A stretch of 64,000 nucleotides of DNA, taken from contig JAJTUP010000136.1 in NCBI GenBank assembly GCA_021399435.1, forward strand, positions 1 to 64,000, in the 5' to 3' direction. The notes below the pieces were generated by a model that worked only from the letters and a program-made list of their open reading frames with translations, had not been told where the DNA came from and did no database searches. This document shows, in pieces, positions 11,168 to 20,954 of this stretch. The stretch is from Diaporthe sp. PMI_573. Lineage: Eukaryota; Ascomycota; Sordariomycetes; Diaporthales; Diaporthaceae. A program made the position numbers and the translations under genes. Position 1 is the first letter of the stretch; every line of letters begins with the position of its first letter.

Positions 11168-11721
11168 ATGGCCTCCGACGGCGAATTCAGTGTCTCCGAG
11201 CTTACGGAGTACACTGAAAGTCACGAAACACACTCACGGCACCTCGATCGCAAGAGATCAGCTGCAACGGAGGAGATAGAAACATCAAAGCGGAAGGGCG
11301 GCAACAAAGACCTCTGGGCGCACACCAGGTCTCCAAGGGATGGAGAACCTGTAAGGAATAAGCATAAACACGAGATCTACTATTGTGGCCAGCCAAATTG
11401 CACGTATGGGGGTACCCCGAATTCGAATCGATTCCGCGCCCACCTCAGCAGCAAACACAACATCATCATTAAAGGTGCGCCACCAGGTGCTCAAAAGGCT
11501 GCTAGCCAAGCAACCATTAATGATATTTTCGGTAGAGAGGACCAACGCCAGAAAGAACGAGATATTCAACAAGAAAAGGGTCTTGTCTCGGCTATTCAGC
11601 TTCCCGAATTTAACGAAGCCTGCGGCAGGCTTATTGCCATCCGGAATCTTCCGCACACTCTCCTCGACTGGCCTGAGTTCTGGGCAGTTATCCTTTCCGT
11701 TAACTATATGGCAAAGGATAT
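11168..11721 (+). pseudogene. hAT transposase N-terminal fragment with BED finger, interrupted
   Basis: The ATG at 11,168 opens a 185-codon stretch: an acidic/basic N-terminus, a BED-type finger (YYCGQPNC, then FRAHLSSKH) and the hAT pre-catalytic segment (RNLPHTLLDWPEFW). At 11,722 a small TIR element begins and supplies six foreign residues and a stop. No continuation of this transposase is found beyond the insertion, so the catalytic and dimerisation parts are gone. A different hAT lineage from the one at 12.3 kb. Confidence 0.8.
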
Positions 11722-11861
11722 TGTCAGATTATCACCCTTTTAGGTATATGGGACGTGTAATTATGGTCCAATTGATGGGGTGGTCACTGTGTGTCTTGTG
11801 ATCATGTCTTGTCTAGGTTCTCTAGCGCGACCCCTCCCGTTTGGGGCTGGTTTTGTCATGA
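11722..11861 (-). mobile_element. Small TIR element (MITE-like), copy C, one end missing
   Basis: It begins TGTCAGAT and follows the reverse complement of copy A (8,101-8,296) with substitutions for about 140 bp, up to GTCATGA. There the similarity stops before the second TIR. It is inserted into, and terminates, the hAT frame at 11,168. Confidence 0.8.
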
Positions 11862-11931
11862 CGGACACAGGAATTCCCGAGCGCCACTAAAGTGGCTCAA
11901 AAATGGGCTTGAAGAATTTGGCAGAATGGGC

Positions 11932-11938
11932 AAAAAAA
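11932..11938 (-). terminator. Pol III-type T7 terminator for the tRNA-like gene
   Basis: Seven consecutive T residues on the minus strand, 3 bases after the tRNA-like 3' end at 11,942. This is typical for RNA polymerase III termination. Confidence 0.7.
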
Positions 11939-11941
11939 GGT

Positions 11942-12014
11942 TGGACTTAGCGGGGTTCGAACCCGCGACCTTAAGAGTCTCAGTCTCACGCTCTACCGAT
12001 TGAGCTATGAGCCC
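11942..12014 (-). tRNA. tRNA-like gene, apparent anticodon GAG, class I shape
   Basis: 73 nt fold as a cloverleaf. The D arm (GCTC/GAGC) and T arm (GCGGG/CCCGC around TTCGAAC) pair perfectly. The anticodon stem TGAGA/TCTTA has one G-T pair around the canonical 7-nt loop CTGAGAC, and the acceptor has one G-T and one C-A mismatch. A-box (TAGCTCAATCGG) and B-box (GGTTCGAACCC) are present. GAG would read the Leu codon CUC, yet the 5-nt variable region is wrong for tRNA-Leu, which needs a long arm. The sequence resembles a lysine tRNA (GAGACT-CTTAA-TCTCA) in which GAGACT was duplicated and the 3' half of the anticodon arm changed. It may be a tRNA pseudogene or a reassigned tRNA. Confidence 0.7.
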
Positions 12015-12062
12015 GATTGTATTTGTCTCACGAAGTCTATTCTATATTACTGAAACAAGTTA

Positions 12063-12330
12063 TCATAAGCTACTCTTTGTAACGTCTCTTCCGTTTTGAA
12101 TTTTCCGGTTCAGGACTCGGCTCAGCAGCTCGTTCCTTCCCCTTCCTTGATCGCCTTCCAGTTTGAATAGTTGCAGTACTAGCTCGGGCAGTTGGGGATG
12201 ATGGATTTGATACATTGTAGATGTCGTCCTGTTGCTCCTCGAGTTGTGAAGACTCGGCAACAAGTTGATTTGTGGGTGATGATAGTATATCTGCGATCAG
12301 ATTAAAGTTAGCTTTCTTAGTAAGTAAAGT
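12063..12330 (-). pseudogene. Charged, disordered N-terminal segment, possibly of the adjacent hAT, inverted
   Basis: The minus-strand frame ending at about 12,070 encodes a Ser/Pro/Glu-rich then basic stretch (QLEEQQDDIYNVSN, then GRRSRKGKERA and SKRKRRYKE). It is preceded by a plausible intron acceptor with a branch-like GCTAAC. This is the composition usually found ahead of a hAT BED finger, but the BED and catalytic parts lie next to it on the opposite strand (from 12,331). I infer, without proof, that this piece was flipped relative to the rest of the element. Confidence 0.35.
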
Positions 12331-13459
12331 CAGAATCCTCCATGGTCGAATCGAGTGCCTGGCAACGCTATACACCATGTAGAAACGGCTCACCGAGCCC
12401 TTATACGAGCAAGCGAGGCTGCAAATGATACTCCATCTAGTACATTTGCTTCGGGTGTTTCGTCTGGCGCTATCGATTCGTATATCGTCTCTCATCCTTC
12501 GCAGGCTGCTCTCCGCAACTGTTTTAATAAGCAAGCCTGTATTGAGGCAGTTGTGGGGCTTCTAACAAGGCGCAGACTACCCTTTTCGGCAGTTGAGTAC
12601 TCTGAGCTGCAAGATCTGGCTCTGGCATGTAATCCAGCCATTGGGGACCTTCTCATCAACGATCGAAAGCAGGCTATGGGCTATATTAACTCGAACTACT
12701 CGTTATACAGCTCACAGCTTGCCGAGAGCCTTCAAACAACGCAGTCGAAGATACACATATCTTCTGATCTCTGGACATCGCCACATCGCCATGGCGTACT
12801 CGCTGTATGCGTTCAATGGGTCGATGAGGACTTCAAGCTTCAGAAAGCACTACTAGGACTGCTAGAGTGCAAATACAGCCATTCTGGTGCGACGCAGGCT
12901 GAGTTGATCGCCGGTACGCTACGGAAGTTCAATATTACTGCTCAAAACCTCGGCTATTATACAGGCGATAATGCTACATCAAACGACACCTGTTTAGAGG
13001 AGCTATCAAAGGTTTTGGAGGCGGAATCTGGTGTAAGTTTAACTTTTGGCCGCTAATACTGCTGTAGCCTATACTAAATTATAGTATAGGCTGAATACCC
13101 TCACAAACGCCGCAGAATCCGCTGCATCGGCCATATTATCAATCTCGCCTTACAAGCATTCCTTCTCGCTCGCTCAAAAGAAGCTCTTAGAGCTGCACTC
13201 GAAGCTACTGCCGATGAGCCCGGTTCAACTATGCTAGAGGAGTTCTCACAGCAATTACATGAGCTGGATCCGGCGGAGATTGCGGCACATTCGGACACCA
13301 CGACGCAGCAGGAAGAGTGACAGGAGCAGCCCACGAGAAGATCTATAATGGCGAGAGGCAAGCGAGCCGCAACTACGCATCAGCAAGCCGGCAACAACGA
13401 TGAGCACTTCGCTGGCTGGCAAGGCATTCCAGCGCTAGCAAAACTTCATGCGCTTGCAG
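12331..13459 (+). pseudogene. hAT transposase (N-terminal half), truncated
   Basis: The plus-strand frame from about 12,331 carries the end of a BED finger (AIHHVETAH), then TLRR-type pre-catalytic sequence, the first catalytic segment (KIHISSDLWTSPHRHG) and the second (LGYYTGDNATSND). An intron with GTGTAAG donor follows, roughly 13,033-13,089. The second exon reads RRRIRCIGHIINLALQAF and runs into TGA at 13,318-13,320. Sense sequence continues behind the stop to GIPALAKLHALA. At 13,460 it is cut by the left TIR of another hAT. The dimerisation domain is missing. Confidence 0.82.
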
Positions 13460-13474
13460 CAGGGTTCAAATCCA
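13460..13474 (+). repeat. Left terminal inverted repeat of the hAT element
   Basis: 15-bp TIR, exact inverse of 16,427-16,441. Confidence 0.85.
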
Positions 13475-13494
13475 CGACACTCCACGACACATTT

Positions 13495-13612
13495 GTGAAT
13501 ATGGCGTGGATATGGATGCTGACTAATGACTTCGATGTGGAATGGGTGGAAATGGATCCATTATGGAAATGGATCCATATTGTGGAATTTGTGGAATGGA
13601 AACCTACTTCGT
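13495..13612. repeat. hAT subterminal repeats, left
   Basis: Repeated GTGGAATGG and ATGGATCCAT words, mirrored by the cluster at 16,270-16,426. A likely transposase-binding region. Confidence 0.7.
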
Positions 13613-13658
13613 CCAACAATGGTAATTAGTGGGTCGCATCCATGCCTTGGTCATTTTG

Positions 13659-16103
13659 TCACTCGTCCATTAGAATCCTATCTAGCGACCCGATCAAACC
13701 AGCACGCAACCAACTCCGTAGTGTCTGACAAAGCCCAATTGTACTGGCATCTAGCCTATTGCGGCTCTTGGTAACCATGCGGCCAGTGGTCGAGAATAGC
13801 CTCTCACACTCGGCTGACATAGGTGGCACAGTAAGCAGATCCAAGGCCATCCTAGACAGCCGGGGGTATTTGAGCCGCCTTATGTGCCAGTATTCGTAGG
13901 GATCTGTGACAGAAGCGTCAGCATCCTCGATATCGCGCTGCCACTGCTCGTATTCATCAAGATCCAGACCGCCAACTGAGGACCTAGGGGATTGAGCTGG
14001 GGATTGAATGTGCGACTCGGTAACAGAAATCCCTCCAGCCATCAGTCCTCGCTTTTTCGTGCGCCACGCTGTGAACTTGTTTCTTGAGGTCTTCAGACGC
14101 TTATTGGCAGGCAATTCAATCTCTGGATCATCAACCTCAAGGTCCCTATACTCTCTCCCCCAAAGATCCTGGACCATCTCCTGCGCCTTGGTAATCCACA
14201 GCTGTCTTTCCTCGTCGTCTCCCCACAAATCGTGAAACAGTGCCCACCGGTAAGCAGGATGGAGAACTGCGGCGCCATAGATCAGGGGGCTATCGTTCAA
14301 ATGCTCGTAGTATTCGTTCAATTTGAGCCAACCCAGGTTGATGTTGACTGCGAGGTGGTGGCCGTCTGGAAAATTGGCGACTGCTCTTTTCGCGGATTCA
14401 AGGGTTTCGAGAAGAAATTCGTACGCGTGAATAAGATCCCAGCTTGTACCTGTACAAGTCAGCTGCTAGAATAAGAATAGGGCCGCTTTTGCGAAGTCTA
14501 AGGCTTACCGGACAGTGGGGGCTCGACCTCGTTTTCCTCGACGTTTCTGCGGTGTTTTCCCTGTCCATCACCCTCAAGGCCTTTCACAACCAGCTTGAAG
14601 TCAAGCAAAATGTCGTAAAGAGTCCCGAGCACATGCCAATCATCAGTTGTCATGCGGTTCTCTTCCTTCAGGAAGAAGGGCTGCTTGGAGCCCTTTTTGA
14701 TGTTGCCAGCTCTCGTCAAGCTGGCCTTCTCCCACTCGTTTGACGCTCTCTGGACAAAAGAATTATAAAATGGCCTTAAAACCAGAGCACGCTCAATCAT
14801 CGAGAATTGAGAAAGCCACCGGGTAGCATTGTCGACCACAACTCCAACTGGACGGTGTTTCTTGAGCTGAGCGTCGTCAGAGAGTTGGCTCTCGACAGCC
14901 TGTACCTTCTTGAGCATATCGGTCCACGTGTCCGATCTGCTCACCTCCTAGGACTTCGTGAGTATGACAAATAAAATCGGGGACTGAGCCACCTACAACA
15001 GCAAAGTTATGCCATTTTCCAACGGAGCCTCGCCTCCTCCAGACTTCATGCTCCTTCGCTGCCGTGTGAAGTCCTTCGAAGAGCTCTTTCTCAAAAGCAT
15101 CCGGGTTCTTGCCATACAGCATCTGTTTCACTACTATGTTGACAACGTGGCCAACGCAGCGAACCCATCGCTTTTTCCAGTCGAAGCCGAATCCTAATGC
15201 AAGCTCCTCCATCGAGGTTTTATTGTTACCGGCATTATCCAGTGTGAAATACCCGATTTTATCGCTGATCTCGTACTCTCGAATGATCTCGATGATCTGC
15301 CCGGCGATATTCTCGCCTGTGTGCCGCTCTGTAAGTTCAGGCAGGCCGAGGACACACTTCTGTGGCCGGTCGTTGGAATCCCGAAACACACATGTGATGC
15401 CGTATAAGGCGTGTCGGTTACCAGACTTCCAGCCATCGTACTGGATATGGATCTGTCCTGGACTCTTCCGCAAAGCATCCTTCACTCTTTCCATGTTGTT
15501 GGTAAATTCTCGTTCTGCGATGGCACGCACGGTCACGTCAGTAATGTTAGCTTTTGTGATCTCGACAGATGGATTGAGGTAGTTGAAGATGTCTCGAAGA
15601 TCTTGATCGTTGACGATCGAGAAGGATTGGTTAGAATTGACAATCCAGTTGACAAGTTTCTGCTGGAATACGGTTTTGTCGAAACGTTTGATCAGCGTAT
15701 TGATCAAATCTTGTTCCTTCGGCTCCGTGGGGTTCAACTGTAGGATTGTTGCAATGGACTGATGTGCTTTCTCAGATGCCTTTGCAGGCTTTTGCCTCTT
15801 GCCCGTCGGATCCATGATGCCATTGTGGTCCGTGTACAGGTGACCCTCAGCGTTCTGCAACCCTTTGATGGCATAACTCTTTGGCCTCGGCCGCTTTTGC
15901 TTGATGCAAAGACAACACACCCATCGGCGTTCCCCCTTCTGGGCATGCTGGATATCGTAGCCGAATTGATACACCCATTGACGCACTTGGCCGTCTCTCT
16001 CCGTCAAGGTCCAGCCTTTGTAGAGCTGAAAGAGCCGTTGATTGTCTTCTTCTGTACGTTCTGGAACGGGCGTGGTTGACTTGGTAGGATGGAAGGTGGC
16101 CAT
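13659..16103 (-). CDS. hAT transposase, intact, three exons
   Basis: Exons 16,103-14,997, 14,947-14,509 and 14,449-13,659 are joined through GT-AG introns of 49 bp (14,948-14,996) and 59 bp (14,450-14,508). Frame is kept throughout and gives 778 residues. Order: BED finger (WVCCLCIKQ, then HLYTDH, about residues 55-95), a pre-catalytic helical part, first Asp (IHIQYDGWKS), second Asp (GYFTLDNAGNNKT), RWVRCVGHVVNIV, KWHNFAVEV, VVDNATRWLSQ, the INLGWLKLNEYY segment, and the C-terminal dimerisation block (YPRLSRMALDLL, then SAECERLFS with the catalytic Glu). Length and motif order match an active hAT enzyme, which cuts and pastes DNA bearing its TIRs. It could also act on the related decayed copies in this window. 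The start is the first ATG after the right subterminal repeats. Confidence 0.9.
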
Positions 16104-16269
16104 TTCGATTTGAGGTAGTAAGGTCGTAACAGTAAAACCTCCCAGAATAGACTTGTTTAACTTTGTGTACGGATAAAACGGGGTGGAAAATCGTTTTTAT
16201 TTTGTTGTTGTGGGCGATCGAAGGTACTTAGGGTATGCGCTATTTCACAAGGAAATCCAGGTATTTTCA

Positions 16270-16426
16270 AACCCCACCAAAAATGTCCATTCCTTTCCAC
16301 AATTTCCACATATGGAACATGTGGAAGGGGCTCCGTGGCGTGGATATGGAAATGCAGAAGCCCGCGTGGAATGGAATGGAATGGATATGGATCCACATTA
16401 TGGATCCATATGTGGATTTCGTGGTA
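16270..16426. repeat. hAT subterminal repeats, right
   Basis: Direct and inverted copies of TGGAATGGAA, TATGGATCCA and TTCCACA-type words, facing those at the left end of the element. Confidence 0.7.
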
Positions 16427-16441
16427 TGGATTTGAACCCTG
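16427..16441 (-). repeat. Right terminal inverted repeat of the hAT element
   Basis: TGGATTTGAACCCTG, exact inverse of 13,460-13,474. Confidence 0.85.
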
Positions 16442-17320
16442 GATCCCGTAGTCATCAAATATATGTAGGAGGACATCTGCCATATTCTCACCTGAATGCT
16501 CGCCAACCAGTTCGCGAAGAGCCAGAACAACCGTTCTTCTCTTTCCGCTTCTGTTGATAAAGTGCGCGACACATCCGAGGATAGCCTGATAGTTCGGTGA
16601 CGTCCATAAATCGAACGATATCGATATATTGCTGTGGGCCGCTTGCATTTCTTGACGCAGGTTGTCCTTTCGTGCCTCAAAGGCCTCTATTATCCATCTG
16701 CGAATCACTAGTCTCGCCTTTGGAAGGAGTGTTGCCAGGCCAGGGAAAACATAGAAGAGGAGTTCGCGAAAGTATAGGTTCTCGATTTGAAAGAAGGCGA
16801 TGTGACAATAGACGATCCATCGAATCAGAAGTTCCTTGAACTCGTCAAATCGGCGTTTGAATACAACGGTGGATATGTTGTTGAAGTCGACAATTGATGG
16901 CTGCGATGGGTGGCGCTTTGGATGTCCGTGCTCACCAGTCTCCCTATCGATTTGGTGTTTCGATTCCAGGTGGTCTAAGGCAGTACAATTGCCCTTGCCG
17001 GAAATAGGAAGTCCCTGTTGGCGCTGCTGCTGTTCGCACAGATAACAGTACCAGAACCTCTTCGTCGGGTCCTGCTTGAGTTGTATGTCTTCACCATACT
17101 GCCAGACGACTGATGTCCTTTTCTTGGTGTGCTTTTGGGACTTTGCCACAACAGAGTAGCGTACATATTGCTTCCCATTCAGCTTGAATTCGTCGGGTTC
17201 GATCAGGGTTCCGTCGGGGTCGTTTGGGCGAGGACTAATATATGTTGGAGCAAGAATAACTCTGTCAGAATCAGGACGGCGACCGCTGGCAGCACCGAAA
17301 TAGCTGGAGATAGTGGCCAT
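16442..17320 (-). pseudogene. hAT transposase N-terminal half, truncated
   Basis: Likely start ATG at 17,318-17,320 (MATISSYFGAAS); an upstream in-frame ATG at 17,404 gives a less typical beginning. Then a BED finger (FWYCYLCEQQ, then HLESKH), LLIRWIVYCHIAFFQ, RELLFYVFPGLA, the first catalytic segment (ISFDLWTSPNYQAILG), and GEHSGENMADVLLHIFDDYG. The frame meets the TIR of the complete hAT at 16,441 and loses everything downstream, including two catalytic residues. It belongs to the same lineage as the remnant at 9.3-10.4 kb. Confidence 0.85.
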
Positions 17321-17523
17321 GGTGTAGCTGGTGAGTGGACTGTTCAGACACGTCTGCCACAGTAGAAGGACTGCTGAAGTCGCGAGCGACGCGTTTGCCT
17401 CCATGCTTTTAATAGCGTAGCAATCTGCACGCGTTGGATGTTAACCCAATAGCGGAACGATAGTTCGCGCGTCGTGTCGTGGTCTGCGACGGCAGCTGCG
17501 ACGGGAGACTCCTCATGACCACT

Positions 17524-17690
17524 CAATTAGGCTTAGCTCTTGCCTTATCAGGTTAGACCATTGGAGCTCCAGGAGCTGGTTGCCAATCAATCCAATCCAG
17601 TCCAAATCTTCGAGAAACCCAAATCCAGTCCAGCCATTTTCCGACAAATCCAGTCCAATCCAAATTGCCTCCAATCCAATAACATCACTG
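17524..17690 (+). repeat. Interspersed repeat rich in CCAATCCAATCC, copy 1
   Basis: It shares about 165 bp, including a TAGGCTTAG start, TTGGAGCTCCAGGAGC and a series of AATCCAATCC words, with the inverted copy at 56,273-56,440. Probably one end of a hAT-like element; no coding part is attached to either copy. Confidence 0.75.
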
Positions 17691-18372
17691 CTCCAAAGAG
17701 GAGCAGCATACCGAAGGAGACTTGGGACGACCTGAGAGTACAGTCCTCCCTCGAAAAGCTCATCCATGCGGTCAAGACGCATGCGCCGTCTTCACCCGAC
17801 TGCAGCCACGGCAGCGACGGCTTAGGAAAAGGTGCATTCGTTGTTTTGCGACGCGCTCATTTCGTACCACGAGTTACTGCAGTCTATGAATCCTCCTGAT
17901 TTCACTACGCTCTCTGCCCTGGTTAATCACCACAAACCAAGGCCACGTACTCAAGTCAGCAGCTGTCGGCGTGCTCTCTCGCGAAGTTCACTATGTCTTC
18001 TTCTCATACTATCTCCTAGAACTTCACCAAATGTCGCCTGCCCGCAGAAACGGGTGGTACTGCTTTTGGATGTCCGAGATGCCTCTATCACTTAAGGAGT
18101 CTGGACCTAAATGTAATGATTAGACCAACGTCTCAGTTGTGGCCAAGTCTAAATCTCAATAGTATACTGGTGTTCTGTTATTTTCCCAATGTGTTAGACA
18201 TTAGATCTCTATATATGTTGGATATTGCTAATCTACTTTACTCAAGGTTTCGACCTCACCATATACTGGTTTAATCTCGCACCCTAGACACAGCGCAGTT
18301 CATATAGTATGACAGAATCTAGGTTCTCCTCCAACTTTCCCATTGGTTCCAAGAAGCAGCACATCCAAAGAT
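17691..18372. other. No gene recognised
   Basis: Frames are short and unlike known families. The left part extends the repeat end, the right part is AT-rich. Confidence 0.45.
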
Positions 18373-18660
18373 CTATTCAAATAAATTCAACAGCTTCAAC
18401 CGTCCCGCAGCCGGCCAAAACCGATATCTTCGCATCCTGGGTGTACACTGCGTCACCGTGAGCACCGTGTAGGCCACCTGGGCCGAGAAGCAGGGAGAAG
18501 ATGTCATTAAGACCACCAGTAAGTCCAGGGTTTTGGCCCCTGGGAGGCTGGACTCCACGGCCGCCCACGAAGTTGCTGAATGTACTGGTAGCACGGTCAG
18601 TATTGGATCGCAACCTGACGGGAGTAATCTCCGGGGTTCGGGCAGATGGTCACTAGGGAT
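18373..18660 (-). pseudogene. Fragment resembling the central part of a fungal RING-type E3 ligase
   Basis: The minus-strand frame ending at 18,377 reads GGLNDIFSLLLGPGG and then GDAVYTQDAK. This resembles the linker ahead of the RING domain in RNF126-like ubiquitin ligases of fungi (GDAVYTQEALD...). No RING cysteines follow, because the frame ends. It is a short gene scrap, and the assignment rests on this one block. Confidence 0.4.
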
Positions 18661-18770
18661 GGGCAAGCTTACATATATGGCGGCTCTGTCCATCCCAAAA
18701 GCATATGGTTCACCTAATAATTTTTGCACACCCAGAAGTACCAAACTGGATACTTACCTATAAGACAAGA

Positions 18771-18833
18771 CATCACCACAATGCACACAGTGACCACCCC
18801 ATCAATTGGACCATAATTACACGTCCCATATAC
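18771..18833 (+). mobile_element. Small TIR element, internal fragment D
   Basis: 63 bp that match the middle of copies A and B (GACCACCCCATCAATTGGAC and neighbours) without either TIR. Confidence 0.75.
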
Positions 18834-19458
18834 AGGGTAGGCCGAAACGAGTGTCTGCTTGATTTGCGGCATCCTCTCTGGGCTCATAGGGGCATCGGCA
18901 GCATCATCGGCAGCAGCATCGGCAGAGGCGGCCTTGCTAGGATGAACGCGGCCGCGTTTGACGGGCAGATGAGAACAGTCGGCTGTTTGTCATCTCGCAC
19001 CAGGGGCATGTTGCTAATGAATACATAGAATTCCGAGGTAGCAGATTTTGTTCTTATCCCTCTCGCATGACTGAGGTAATAGTAATAACAACGACTTCTG
19101 GAACCCTCAAGAACGGTTCAAGGGAGCTCCAACGCGGGAGGGCATTTCTATGAAAACAAGAGGGCCATGGCGGTACCTAAATCGCCGCGCAAGAAGAAAA
19201 CACCCGGCACCGCGGTCGTTGGTGAAACATCTTGCTTGGCGGCGGTGGTGACGAGGATAAGCTCGCACGGATGGCAGGCCAAGATACACTGGAGGGAGGG
19301 GCGGAGCTCTTCCATATGGTTGTGGATTGTAGGCACGACCAGGCAGCTGAGGATCATATACATAGGTGGACTTTCCCCGGGACATCGCGAGGCCCCTCCA
19401 CCTAGTGATGCGACCTTACAGTACACGTACGTACGTACGTACTGTATTTTAGCCATAG
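18834..19458. other. No gene recognised; ACGT microsatellite at 19,426-19,442
   Basis: A (ACGT)n run of about 17 bp lies just left of the degenerate LTR. Other frames show no motif. Confidence 0.5.
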
Positions 19459-19659
19459 TGTCACGACCAGCACGAGATGCAGCATGGGAGCTGGGTCTAT
19501 TGGCGCTATCAACGAATATTCTAAGCTGAGGAGAGGAGAAGAAAGGGGAGAGCGAAGCTCTGGCGGGCTCTGGCTCGCGAAGTCTTGACGCGACTGTGGG
19601 GCTAAGGGTTAGGGTCCTTGTGACGGCCAGGTGGCTTGCCTACCTTGGCTGCCGTCACA
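19459..19659 (-). repeat. Degenerate solo LTR related to the gypsy element
   Basis: About 200 bp with TG...CA ends. The left part follows the reverse-complemented LTR of the gypsy element with many changes (the CCAGCATGG, TATTGGCGCTA and ATTCTAAGCT blocks in the same order and spacing, then a GGAGAGAAG-like purine stretch). No matching target duplication and no internal sequence were found. Confidence 0.6.
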
Positions 19660-19909
19660 ACCTGCTGGGTGGTAAACCACGTTATGGCAAATACACCTTC
19701 CTCCAATTCTGTACGCACGCAGGGCGGGCAGACCAGCGGCAAAAGCTCGAAAGCTGCGGGATAAAAGAAGAATAGCCAGCAAAACGAGCAGTTGAGCACA
19801 CCGCCGCCAGAGAGTGGCACTTGTGACACCCTTCGAGCCTCCAGGGCTGCCACCGAGGATAATAATATTCCTAAAATTCATACAGAACTGCCTACGCTAG
19901 CAGCCCTCG

Positions 19910-20407
19910 GTGTTGATGAACCGATTCCACATTCAGGAATTGATAGACACGGAGTTAGACTCGCTTACATCCCACAACCCTCGCCTTGACGAACGTGATT
20001 CAAATCCTGGGAGCCCTATAACGCACCTATTCTCTTGCGATCCACTCACGGGAGAAACGAAAACCACAAAGACAGCGTTATATTGCCCTATGAGTAATCA
20101 ATTACTGATATACCTTCCTGCCCTTAATGCCGATCAGAAGAAGCGACTTTTCATACAACGCGCTGATAAGCTGAGGGATAAGAAGAGGAAGCTTGACGAC
20201 AGGATGAAGAGGGATAAACGTGGCAACTATATTCAAGCGCCCAATAGAGCGTCGCTAAAACAGTTGATAAAGAAACATGCTACAAAAGAAAGAAATAAGA
20301 TGATAAGGAAGGGCTGTTTGCAAATATGCTATCAAAGCTCTCCAGAATCACAGCTTCAAAGTTATGAACTAACATACATGGGCATACAGGGTCCCAGTGG
20401 CGGGTGA
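19910..20407 (+). CDS. Hypothetical ORF, basic
   Basis: 165 codons without a recognised domain. The central part is strongly basic and helical-looking (RADKLRDKKRKLDDRMKRDK, then KKHATKERNK), suggesting a nucleic-acid-binding or coiled segment. It could be a chance frame in transposon debris. Confidence 0.25.
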   Translation: MLMNRFHIQELIDTELDSLTSHNPRLDERDSNPGSPITHLFSCDPLTGETKTTKTALYCPMSNQLLIYLPALNADQKKRLFIQRADKLRDKKRKLDDRMKRDKRGNYIQAPNRASLKQLIKKHATKERNKMIRKGCLQICYQSSPESQLQSYELTYMGIQGPSGG

Positions 20408-20732
20408 CAAATACTAGCCCTGGACATGGGTAACATAAATAGGTACCCCTCCACCCCTAGTTCTCAAAATACAATCCATCCCTCCTTTTATTCCTTAATA
20501 CCGGCCTAGCTCACTGGCACGATCCCATTATTAACGAGCACTGTTCTTTTGCAAATCTTTTCTTTTCTAAACCTTTTCGAACAAATCCCTGTGCTGTTAC
20601 CGACGCATATCGTGCAAACTTCATTGTCTAAGGTTAGAATTCAATCACATCCTTCCCAGAAATCCAGCAGGTAACGTCTTTTAAACTATAAGAAGACTAC
20701 TAGCTAAATATATCCCTCCCACTAGCACCGAG

Positions 20733-20954
20733 ATGTCCCACCAACAATCTTCTTCCGGTTCCAGAACCTCGAGGCCCTCGCCGCCGGGCGGTTCCCAGAT
20801 CAACTGGAACGAGGTCCTCCGCTACTCCTCCCCCATCGGTGTGGTCAAGTCGGACATCGTCTACGGGGTTTACAACACTTCTTCCTCGCAGGGCAGCCAG
20901 GGCTCCTCTTCCTCCCCGCCCTCGCACGGCCCCGGTTCCAACAGGCCTCGATAA
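20733..20954 (+). CDS. Small Ser/Pro/Gly-rich hypothetical protein
   Basis: 73 codons starting in a good context (CCGAGATGTCC). Ser-rich disordered ends flank a short ordered stretch (INWNEVLRYSSPIGVVKSDI). A pyrimidine-rich leader lies upstream. There is no signal peptide and no known family. It sits 170 bp ahead of the gypsy LTR, whose insertion may have separated it from its terminator. Confidence 0.4.
   Translation: MSHQQSSSGSRTSRPSPPGGSQINWNEVLRYSSPIGVVKSDIVYGVYNTSSSQGSQGSSSSPPSHGPGSNRPR

Larger units (their letters stand above)
13460..16441 (-). mobile_element. Complete hAT transposon with 15-bp TIRs
   Basis: CAGGGTTCAAATCCA at 13,460-13,474 is repeated exactly inverted at 16,427-16,441. 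The CAGGG start is usual for hAT elements. Inside both TIRs lie AT/GG-rich subterminal repeats, and between them a three-exon transposase gene without lesions, so this copy looks autonomous. No 8-bp target duplication is seen (GCTTGCAG left, GATCCCGT right). The left flank is a plus-strand hAT and the right flank a different minus-strand hAT, so the flanks must have been rearranged after insertion. Confidence 0.85.

Noticed and set aside
13460..13474. GGTTCAAATCC resembles a tRNA B-box
   Set aside because: No cloverleaf around it; the same 15 bp recur inverted at 16,427-16,441 as the hAT TIR.
20005..20030. GATTCAAATCC as a possible tRNA T-loop
   Set aside because: No pairing T-stem, D-arm or A-box at the right distance.
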